NCBI GenBank assembly: GCA_035236585.1
Contig: CP141136.1
Location: forward strand, 28,612,449-28,676,448
Origin: Warburgia ugandensis
Taxonomy: Eukaryota > Streptophyta > Magnoliopsida > Canellales > Canellaceae
Direction: 5' to 3'
DNA length: 64,000 nt
The notes under the pieces are model-generated. The model did no database searches. It was not told the origin of the DNA and saw only the letters and a program-made list of their open reading frames with translations. A program made the position numbers and the translations under genes. Positions within the stretch are counted from its first letter, which is position 1, and each line of letters opens with the position of its first letter. Positions 23,601 through 35,600 of the stretch are shown piece after piece.

Positions 23601-26600
23601 AACATCGCTTGTATCCACGAAACTAAGTGGAAAGGAAATAAAACTAGAAAAATGAATGGGTATAAGCTTTGGCACGTAGGAAAGGACAACAATAGAAATG
23701 GCATAAGGATAGTGGTAGATGGAGAATTAAATGATAAAGTTGTAGGCGCTAAAAGAACCAGTGATGGAATTATACTGATAAAACTTGTTCCAGCAGAGAA
23801 GATAATAAATGACAAGTGCATATGCACCACAAGTAAGATTAGAAGATAGAATCAAGAGAAAGTTCTGAGAAGATGTGGAGGGAGTCATACAAGAAATTCC
23901 CAACACAGAGGAAATATTTATAGGAGTAGACTTTAATGGTCACGTAGGAAAAGAAAAGGAAGTGTACATGGAGGGTATCCTATTGGAGAAAGAAATGAGC
24001 TAGTGCAAGCTATTCTCGATTTTGCTTTGGCATACAACCTAGCTCTAGAAAACATATACTTTAAGAAGAGGGATGAACACTTATTAGCCTTTGAAAGTGG
24101 ACTATATAAAAGTGAAATAGACTTTTTTCTACTTAGGAATACTAAAAGATCAATGTGTAAGGTGATACCCGGTGAATCTAACCTCAGAACGTAAGTTAAT
24201 GGTTATGGATATCTATATTAAAATATGGAAGAAAGGAATTGAACTTAATAGGTGTCCCACAACTTAGTGGTGGAACTTAAAAATAGAAGAAATTATCATT
24301 TATAAACAAGTTGATGGTACTAGAAAACTGGAATAATGAAGTAGAAATAAACACTGTGTACTAATATGGCAGAGTCCATTCTAAAAGATGTCCTAGGATT
24401 ATCAAAAGGTAACAGACAACCAATAAAGGAAACTTGGTGGGGTGAAAAGGTGGAAAAAGTTATTATAAAGAAACGAGTGTGTTTTAAAGCATAGTAGATG
24501 ACTAAAAATAACGAAACTTTTGAGCAATATAAGAATGCTAAAATGATTTCTAAGAGACTAATAAGTGAAGCTAAACTAAAGGCATATGATGATCTCTATA
24601 ATAGATTAGAATCAAGAGAAGGTGATGAAGATGTGTTTAAACTTGCAAAAGTAAAAGAACATAAGAGTCAAGACTTAGACCACGTCAAGTGCATTAGAAG
24701 CAATGACCAAAGGCTATTAGTAAAAGATGATGAAATCAAACAAAGGTGGGGAATTTACTTTCAAAAATTACTAAGTGACAACTTCCCTTATAATGTAGGG
24801 ATTGAAAGCATTGTAAACTCAAGTAACATAGAACATTAGATACAATTGTAGTATTAGAATACTTGAAGTGAAGGAGGCCTTGAAAAGGATGAAATCAAGA
24901 AAGGCCTTGAGACCTGATGGTAATACTAGTAGAGGTTTGAAAGTATATAGATTTACAAAATTGTTTAACAAGATTGTAAAATTAAAGAAAATGTCAAATG
25001 AATGGAGGAAGGGCTCTATTGTACCAATTTATAAGAATAAAGGAGACATACAGAGTTGTGCTAATTATTGGGGGATCAAACTTATGAGCCACACTATGAA
25101 ACCTTTTGAAAAAGTGATTGAGAAGAGGCTACGGCCTAAGATGAGTGTATTAGAGAACTAGTTTGTTTTCATACCTGAGAGGTCTAATATGGAAGCTATT
25201 TTCTACCCAGACAATTGATGGAGAAATATAAGGAGAGGAGGAAGGACCTCAATATGGTTTTCATTGATTTAGAAAATGCTTATAATAAGGTCCTTAAAGA
25301 GCCAATATGGTGGGTGTTGGCAAGAAAGGGATTTCATAGGGGTATATAAACATAATTAAGGATATCTATGAGGAGCGGTAACAAACGTTAGGACCACTAG
25401 CATAGAGACTGATGATTTTTCTCTCACTATAGGATTGTACCAAGGATTGGCATTGAGCCTATACCCTTTTACGTTAGTTATGAATGAGTTAACAAAACAT
25501 TTGCACGAGGAGATTACATGGTGCATGTTATTTGCAGATGATATTTTTGATTGATAAGACAAGTGAGGGTGTAAATACAAAGCTAGAGTTATGGAGAGAT
25601 GCATTAGAATTTTAAGGATTTAAAATTAGTTGAATTAAGAATATATAGAATGCAATTTGAGCAAGGAGAGGAGCAGGACTAGAGCATCATCAAAGATTGA
25701 TAACCAAGAAGTCCCCCTACAAGGCCACTTTTGATACATGATGGATAATTCACGAGAGGGAAGAGATTGAGAGGGAGGTTACCCAGAGAATCCAAATTGG
25801 TTGGATGAAATGAAGATGCGCCTATGGAGTTTTGTGTGATCGGCGAGTACCCCTCAAACTAAAAAGAAAATTCTATAGGATGGTTGTAAGGCTGACTATA
25901 TTCTATAGATCAGAGTGTTGGGCAGTTAAGGAACAACATGTACATAAGATGAGCATGGTCAAAATACAAATGTTGAGATGGATGAGTGGCAAGACAAGAA
26001 AGGATGGAATTAGAATTGAAAACATTAGAGGAAACTTAGAAGTAGCACCAATGGGTAACAAGATGAGGGAGATTAGACTTAGATGGTTTGGGCATGTTCA
26101 ACAGGGACCGAAAACAGCATTGGTTAGAGGGAGAGGCGATCCAAGTCCGGTTAGGAGTGAGGTGATCCTAGTTGAAGTTTTTAAAAGGGCAAGGGGAAGG
26201 CCCAAAAGATTGTGGATAGAAGTGGTGAGAAAAGATTTAAAAACTGAGACCAAATAAAGCCATGTGGCCGACCCCTAATCGGTATACGGTCTTGATGATG
26301 ATTAGCTTGGGAGAGTATGAGAAATTGATGCAACTTGAGCTATTTACTGAAAAATAAGGATGCAATGATAGAAGATGATAATTTTGGTAAGGTATTTTGT
26401 ATTGAATTTGGAAAAGAAACAGCAATGCGTAGAATTAACAAAGGAATGTAGTTTCCTGGTTTTCAAGGAACTAGTGCCTCCCCTGCCCAAGTAATTCTTC
26501 TCTCTTTTCCTATTTGTTTCCTACCTCCTCACCCCCTTAATCATGCATGCATAATGGCATAATGGGCTGAGTCTCTTAGCCATCCTCTAGCAGCCACGTG

Positions 26601-29600
26601 TCATGCCTCTGCCCCCTGTGGCATGTGTCTTTTGCCTTCTAGAATAGATATGACGTATCGGTGGTGCATCATTACCCTCCCCTATCAATTTCACCTTGTC
26701 CTCAAGGTGAAAAGATGGAAATTGAACATCTAGAACTGTATGTAGTTCCCAAGTATTATCACATTTAGGCAATTCCTTCCACTTAACCAAAACCTCCCTC
26801 TGATCATTCAGCAACTCCCTAACTTGTCTAATAGCTTCAGGTTGAGCAACAAGCTCCAATTCATCGGTAAAGTAGGAAGGTGGAGGCTAAGAATAAATAG
26901 AGTCTAACAGGAACTGTTTAAGTTGGGAAACATAGAAGACGGGATAAATTCTAAGTCGCTGGCAACTCCAAACGATATGCAACTTCTCCCACCCGTTCCA
27001 ACATAGGAAAAGGACCATAGGACTTGGAACTCAACTTCTCATTTGGTCTCTTTGCCAACTTCTTAAACTTAAATGGCTGTAATTTAAGGAAAACTAGGTC
27101 ACCAATTCCAAACTGAACATCCCTACGCTTCTTGTCTGTCTGCGACTTTATTTTAGCTTGAGCAGCTAGTAAATGATCCTTCAATTCTTGTAAGATGACA
27201 TTGCTAATCATAAGTTGTTGATTTTCTGCTTCTACAATAGAACCTCCATCAGTGAGAGGTAGTAAAATAAGGGGTTCACGTCCATAAAGATCCTTGAATG
27301 GGATCATTCTGGCAGCACTCTGGAAGGTAGTATTAAATCGAAATTCGGCCCATGAAATCCACTTCGACCATTGCTTAGGATGAGTAAATGTGAAACATAA
27401 TAGGTAGGTCTTCAAGCAATGATTAACAATTTCAGTTTGCCCGTCTGTTTGCGGGTGATAGGCAATGCTCATCTTAGGACTGTTTTAGCTAGTTTGAATA
27501 ATTCCGTCCAAAACTGACTAATGAATAAGCAATTCCTATCAGATACTATAGAATGGGGATAACCATGTAGCTTGACCATCTCTTAGCAGAGAGAGTATCA
27601 ACATCCTAAGCAGTAAATGGATGTCCAAGGACAAGGAAATGGCTATATTTTGTAAGACGGTCCACTACTACAAGAATCGTATCCACTCCTTGTGACTTGG
27701 GTAAGCCCCCAATGAAATCCATTAACAAATCATCCCAAGCTTTCTCAGGAATGGGCAGGGGTTAAAGAAGTCCCCCGGGTTTCAATGCTTCATATTTATT
27801 CCTTTTACATATGTTGCAGGTGGCAACAAATTTCTGAATATCCTTCCTCATTCCATCCCAAAACACTATACTAGAGAGCCTCTTAAAAGTACAAAAAAAA
27901 CCAAAATGTCCCCCAGTCGGAGTTGAATGGAATTTTGTAAGTAGAATAGGAATTCTAAGAGAAGTTTTAGGGATAACTAACCTGCCTTGAAAAAGTAGAC
28001 AACCATTTCTCAATGAAAAACCCGTATGACTATGAGGATCGACCAAGAGGTCCTGTACAATGGATTTGAGCCGATAATCTTGCTGGATTTCCTCTTCCAA
28101 TCATGATAACCTATTAGTGTGGACAGTAGACAGAGCCATTAGATCACAATCTGTAGTAGCATCAGAATCTGAAGATGAATTTAACAGAAAGGTTGGAGAA
28201 TTACAGGATATATCAGCTTCAGCCTTCTCGGGAAGAGCATCTACTGCTCTGTTCTAACTCCTTGGCTTATATTGTATTCAATCGAAAATCCCAGTAACTT
28301 AGTCACCCACTTTTGTTGCTCCTTAGATAATAATTTCTGGTCTATTAGGAACTTGAGGCTCTTTTGATTTGTATGTATAATGAAGTGCTGCCCCATTAGA
28401 TAATGCCGCCATTTTTGCGCAGCCAAGACTATCGCCATAAGCTCCCTCTCATAGACTAATTTCAACTAATGGTCTATTAGGAACTTGAGGCTCTTTTGAT
28501 TTGTATGTATAATGACGTGCTGCCCCATTAGATAATGCCGCCATTTTTGCGTAGCCAAGACTATCGCCATAAGCTCCCTCTCATAGACTAATTTCAACTA
28601 ATGGTCTATTAGGAACTTGAGGCTCTTTTGATTTGTATGTATAATGACGTGCTGCCCCATTAGATAATGCTGCCATTTTTGCGCAACCAAGACTATCGCC
28701 ATAAGCTCCCTCTCATAGACTAATTTCAACTAAGCCTTCTCTAACAAGTGTTCACTGAAAAAAGCAATGCAACATCCTTCCTGCATAAGCACTGCCCCAA
28801 TCCCATCACTTGAAGCATTAGATTTCACCACAAATGGCTTAGAAAAATATAGCATAGCTAAAACAGGGATAGAAGTCATGGCAGCCTTCAACAATTTAAA
28901 AGCTTTTTGAGCATCAAAATCCTAATGGTAAGCATTTTTCTTTAATAGTCTAGTCAAAGCTACTACAATCTTGCCATACCCCTATACAAATCTTCTATAA
29001 TAGCCTGTAAGCCCCAAAAATACCCTCAAACTCTTAATATCTACTGGATAGGCCAATCGATAATAGCGGAAATCTTAGAAGGATCTATAGTAACTCCTTT
29101 GGAAGAAATTATATGACCAAGATACTCCAACCTTTTTTGACTAGAAAAAAAAATTCTTTTTGTTAGCTACTAGCATATTATCGACTAGCACTTGCAATGC
29201 AATGCGCGAATGCCCTAAATGAGTATGCAAATTGTTGCTGTAAACTAGAATATCATCAAAAAATACAAAGATAAACCGCCTCAAATAAGGTCAGAAAATA
29301 TGATTCATAAGGGATTGAAAAGTGGTCAAGGCATTTGAAAATCCAAAAGGCATAACTAGAAATTCATAGTAACCCTTGTAGGTACAAAAAGCAGTCTTAT
29401 GTGTATCCTCATCTCTCACTTAGATTTGGCGGTACCCAAATTTTAAATTTAGTTTGGAAAAAATAGTAGCACCTCCCTACTCATCCAACAACTCATCAAT
29501 AGCAGCGTTAGGAAACTTATCTGGAATTGTAATGCAGTTGAAGGCCTGGTAGTTGACACAGCAATGCCGCCCTCAGTCCTTTTTCTTAACCGAAAGGATT

Positions 29601-32600
29601 GGGCTAGAGAAAGGACTAACACTTGGTTTAATAATCTCGGCCAACAGCATCTCTCTAACAATCTTCTCAATTTCAATTTTTTTATAGTAAGGATAATAGT
29701 AAGGGCGAAGGTTAGAGGTTGAGTACCTTCCTTTAAACGAATGGTGTGATCCTGCTGCCTGCTCACAGGTAATCCCAATGACTGTTGAAAAACCTCCCCA
29801 TTCTCAGCCAAAAGCTTTTCTACTTCAGTCTCTTCTACCTTTTGTTCCATTTCCTTATTCAATTGAGAATTCTTAAGCTCCACCGAATAGCCAGACTTAC
29901 TACCACATAAGGTCTTGATCATTGATTTCAAGGAAAATGGAGATTTAGAAAGTGAAGGATCCCCTTACAACGTCACCCGCCTGCCATAAATTTCAAATCT
30001 CATGGTCTCATTCTTGTAATTGGTAGAGATGTACCCTAAGGTTCCCAACCATGAAATCCCCAACACCACATTAATGTCCTTTAACCTGAAGGCATATAAT
30101 CTTGTACCACTACTAACCCCTACAAATTAATGGGAACCGCAGGACAAAATCCCTCCCCTCTGAGACGAATACCTCCCCCCACCTTGACCCCAAATTTCTT
30201 ACTAACATTAGTGGAGAACTTCAGGTCTTGCACTAACTTCCTACAGATGAAGTTGTGTGAGGCCCTAGAATCCATTAGCACTATAACTTCTCTGCTTCCC
30301 AGTAACCCTTTAAGTTTCATTGTGTCTAGTGCAGTAAAACCCATCATAGAATACATGGATAAATGTAATTGTTCTTGCTCTACATGTTCCGACTCACTAT
30401 TTTCCTACCTGCAAGGTGTGTTTCTTCTTCCTCCATGGGTTCGTCAATTATCAACAAGATTTGAAGGGATCGATTTTTACAACGATGTCCTGGAGAAAAT
30501 TTCTCGTCACACTTGTAACATAGCCCATTTTCCTTTTTATATTGAAGTTCCTTCTCAGACAATTGCTAGTAAGGGTCTTGCCAGTAGGTCATCTCCGGCA
30601 TTGTCGCGACCATCTTCTCTGGCCAGTACAAAACTGCGTGACGGTTCGGGTGTCTTCAAACCAACAAAACCAATGCCCTTATTTACGTTTGCATGAGTTG
30701 CAGCCCTCGAGAGTGTATCGTGCCCTAAACTTCTTAAGGCTCCTCCCCTGGGCCCTCTCCACTTATTCCCTTGGGCTCGGTCCAAAACCAAAACTTCTCG
30801 GCATCTTAGGCCAGTTCTATCATCTCCTCCAAAGCCACTGGCTTGCTAGTTCTCAACTCAGCTTGCATTTCTTCATTCAGTCCACTGAGGAAAAACTCCA
30901 TCAAGAGCTCCTCCGATGCATCACATGAGGGAGTAGAAAGCAACTCAAATTTCTCCCTATACTCCCCCACAGTACCCTCTTGTCGCAGGTTCATCAGAGC
31001 CTTGTAGTCCATCCTCACCATCTGCAACTGGAAATGAACCAGAAGGGCTGCTTTGAGGCCGTTCCAAGTTCGAATGGGTCTCCAAATCTCAATCCACTGG
31101 AACTAGTTAAGAGCTTGGCCTTCGAAACTAATAGAAGCAATTTCGACCTTGTCTTCCTTAGCTATCTGGTTCACCCGAAAGTAGTGATTGGCTCTGAGAA
31201 TCCACCCATGAGGATCCTCCCCACTAAACATCAGTAGCTCTAACCATGGTTGTTGCAATGCCACTCTCCCCATCTCTGGTCCTCCAATTCCACTAGACGG
31301 ATTACTCCCTTCACCTGATGATCCATCTTGGAAGACTCCCTTCCTTGTCTCCATTCTTCTCACAGTTTCCCTCACTTCAAGCAGGATTTCCTGCATAGCA
31401 CTAAAATCCACCTTGAGCCCTTCAACCTCCCTCTCTAAACTCTCTCTCCAATTCTCCATGTGGTGAAACGTAACTAGTTTTTACCATAACCCAAAAACTA
31501 GGCTCTGATACCAATTGATGCAACCTGAGCTATTCTCGAAGCTATTTAGAAAAGAAAAAAAAAAGGATGCAATGATAGAAGATGATAATTCTAGTAAGGT
31601 ATTTCGTATTGAAATTTGGAAAGAAAAAACAGTGATTCATAGAATTAACAAAGGAATGTAGTTTTCTGGTTTTCGAGGAACTAGTGCCTCCCCTGCCCAA
31701 GTAATTCTTCTTTCTTTTCCTCTGTTTCCTTCCCCCTCACCCCCTTAAACATGCATGCATCACGGTATAACGGCTTGAGTCTCTTAGTCATCCTCTAGTA
31801 GCCACATGTCGGAGCGGGTGAAGTTCTTGTTGATTACCGACGAGCCCATGGAGGAAGAAGAACACACCCTGTTGGCAGGAAACTCTTGTGAATTGGAACA
31901 TGTAGACAAGGGCAATTACATTTATCCATGTATTCTATGATGGGTTTTACTGCATTAGACACGATGAAACTTAAAGGTTTGTTGGGAAACAATGAAGTTA
32001 TAGTGCTAATGGATTCTCTCACACAACTTCATCTCTAGGGAGTTAGTACAGGACCTAGAAATCTCCATTGATGTTTGTAAGAAATTTGGGGTCAAGGTGG
32101 GGGGAGGTATCCGTCTTAGAGGGGAGGGATTTTGTCCTGTCATTCCCATTAATTTGCAGGGGTTAGTAGTGGTACAAGATTATTATTCCTTTAGGTTAGA
32201 GGACATTGATGTGGTGTTGGGGATTTCGTGGTTGGGAACCTTAGGGGGCGTCTCTACCAATTACAAGAATGAGACCATGAAAAGGGCAGCCCCGGTGCAC
32301 GAAGCTCCTGCCTATGCGGGGTTCGGGGAAGGGGAGGGCCACAATGGCCTAAAGTAGGCAGCCTTACCTTGCATTTTTGCAAGAGGCTGATTCCACACCT
32401 TGAACCTGTGACCTCAAGGTCACATGACGACAACTTTTACTGTTGCGCCAAGGTTCCCCTTCAAGAATGAGACCATGAGATTTGAAATTAATGGTAGACA
32501 AGTGACGTTGCAGGGGGATCCTTCACTTTCTAAATCAACATGTTACCTTCAGTCAATGATCAAGACCATACATGGCAGTAAGTTTGGCTATTTGGTGGAG

Positions 32601-35600
32601 CTTAAGAATTCTCAGTTGAATAAGGAAATGGAACAAGAGGTAGAAGAGTCTGAATTGTAAAAGCTTTTTGGCCAAGCATGGGGAGGTTTTTCAGTAGCCA
32701 TTGGGATTACTTGTGAGCAGGTAGCAGAATGACACCATTCGTTTAAAGGAAGGTACTCAACCCCCTAACCTTCACCCTTACTGTTATCCTTACTATAAAA
32801 AAAAATGAGATGGAGAAGATTGTTAAGAGATGCTGTTGGCCGGGATTATCAAACCAAGTGTTAGTCCTTTCTCTAGCCCAGTCCTTTTGGTTAAGAAAAA
32901 GGATGGAGGGTGGCGCTTCTGTGTTGACTACCGGGCCTTGAACCACATTACAATTCTCGCTAAGTTCCTTATCCCTGCTATTGATGAGTTGATGGATGAT
33001 TTGGGTGGTGTTACTATTTTTTCCAAACTAGATTTGAAATCTGGTTACCACTAGATCTGGTTGAGAGATGAGGATATACATAAGACTGCTTTTTGTACCC
33101 ACTAGGGTCACTATGAAGTTCTAGTTATGCCTTTTGGATTATTAAATGCCCCAGCCACTTTTCTGTCCCTTATGAATCATATTTTTCGACCTTATTTGAG
33201 GCGGTTTATCTAGGTATTTTTTGATGATATTCTAGTTTACAACAATGATTTGCATACTCGTTTAGGGCATCTACGCATTACATTGCAAGTGTTAGCTGAT
33301 AATATGCTGGTAGCTAACAAAAGGAAATGCTTTTTTGGCCAAAAAAGGTTGGAGTATCTTGGTTATATCATTTCTTCCCATGGAGTTGCTACAGATCCTT
33401 TTAAGATTTCTGCTATTATTGATTGGCCTATCCTGGTGGATATTAAGAGTTTGAGGGGGTTTTTGAGGCTTACGGGGTATTATAGAAGATTTTGTATAGG
33501 GGTATGGCAAGACTGTAGCACCTTTGACTAGATTGTTAAAGAAAAATTCTTACCATTGGGATTCTGATGCTCAGAAAGCTTTTAAATTGTTGAAGGCTGC
33601 CATGACTTCTGTCCCTGTTTTAGCCATGATAGATTTTTCTAAGCCATTTGTGGTGAAATTTAATGCTTCAGGCGATGGGATTGGGGCAGTTCTTATGCAC
33701 AAAGGACGTCCCATTGCATTTTTCAGTCAACACTTGTCAGAGAAGGCTCAGTTGAAATCAGTCTATGAGAGGGAGCTTATGGCTATAGTCTTAGCTGTGC
33801 ATAAATGGAGGCATTATCTAATGGGGCAGCACTTCATTATCTGTACTGATCAAAAGTGCCTCTGGTTCCTAATAGACCAGAAATTATTATCTAAGGAGCA
33901 ACAAAAGTAGGTGACTAAGTTGCTGGGATTTTTGTTTGAGATACAATATAAGCTAGGGAGTCAGAACAGGGTAGCAGGCGCTCTTTCCAGGAAGGCTGAA
34001 GCTGATATATCCTATAATTCTCTAGCCTTCCCAGTAAATTCATCTATAGATTCTAATGCTACTACAGATTGCGATCTAATGGCTCTGTCTACTGTCCACT
34101 GTAATGGGTTGCTAGCATTGGAAGAAGAAATCTAGCAAGATGATAGGCTCAAATCCATTGTATAGGACCTCTTGGTCAATCCTGACAGTCATATGGGTTT
34201 TTCATTGAGAAATGGTTGTCTACTTTTTCAAAGCAGGTTAGTTATCCCTAAAACTTCTCTTAGAATTCCTATTCTAACAGAATTTCATTCAACTCCAACT
34301 GGGGGACATTCTGGTTTTTTCGTACTTTTAAGAGGCTCTCTAGTATAGTGTTTTAGGATGGGATGAGGAAGGATATTCAGAAATTTGTTGCCACCTGTGA
34401 TGTATGTCAAAGGAATAAATATGAAGCATTGAAACCTAGGGGACTTCTTTGACCCCTACCCGTTCCTGATCAAGCTTGGGATGATTTGTCAATGGATTTC
34501 ATTTGGGGCTTACCCAAGTCACAAGGAATGGATACGATTCTTGTAGTAGTGGAGTGTCTTACAAAATATAGTCTTTTCCTTGTCCTTGGACATCCATTTA
34601 CTACTTAGGATGTTGTTTCTTTCTTTGCTAAAGAGATAGGCAGGCTACATGTTTATCCCCGTTCCATAGTATCAACAGGGGACCACCTTTTCATTAGTCA
34701 GTTTTGGACAGAATTATTCAAACTAGCTGGAACGGTTTTGAAGATGAGCACTGCCTATCACCCGCAAATAGATGGGCAAACTGAAGTTGTTAATCGTTGC
34801 TTAGAGACCTACCTATGCTGTTTCACTTCTACTCATCCTAAGCAATAGCCCAAGTGGATTTCATAGGACGAGTTTTGGTTTAATACTACCTACCAGGGTG
34901 CTGCCACAATGATCCCATTCAAGGCTCTTTATGGACATGAACCAACCCTATTTTACTACATCTTACTGATAGAGGCTCTGTTGTGGAAGCAGTAAATCAA
35001 CAATTTATGGCAAAAAATGTCATCTTACAAGAATTGAAGGATCATTTACTGGTTACTCAAGCTAGAATGAAGTTATAGATAGATAAGAAGCGTAGGGATG
35101 TTCGGTTTGCAATTGGTGACCTGGTTTTCCTTAAATTACAGCCATTTAAGTTTAAGTTGAAAAAGAGACCAAATGAGAAGTTGAGTCCCAGGTTCTATGG
35201 TCCCTTTCCTGTGTTGGGGCGGGTGGGAGAAGTTGCATATCGTTTGGAGTTACCAGCTACTACCAAAATTCATCCCGTCTTCCATGTTTCCCAACTTAAA
35301 CAATCCCTGTTAGACTATTCATTCTTAGCCTCTACCTTCCTGCTTAACGAATGAATTGGAGCTTGTTATTTAACCTAAAGCTATTAGACAAGTTAGGGAG
35401 TTGCTGAATGGTTAGAGGGAGGTTTTGGTTAAGTGGAAGGAATTGCTTGAATGTGATAATACTTGGGAACTATATACTGTTCTAGATGCTCAGTTTCCAT
35501 CTTTTCACTTGAGGACAAGGTGAAACTGATTGGGGAGGGTAACGATGCATCACCGATGTGTCATACCTATTCTAGAAGGCAAAAAGATACATGCCACAGG

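Larger units (their letters stand above)
23266..26302 (+). mobile_element. LINE-e: nearly full-length degenerate RTE LINE in LIP1 intron
   Basis: It comprises a 5' UTR of three ~68-bp monomers, endonuclease, RT and a CTTGATGATGAT tail ending near 26302. It has the same orientation as LIP1. The chromovirus composite begins 24 bp after its tail. Confidence 0.86.

Noticed and set aside
30130..30928. Plus-strand ORFs of 188 and 128 residues in the chromovirus
   Set aside because: Antisense to the real gag-protease frames of the minus copy.
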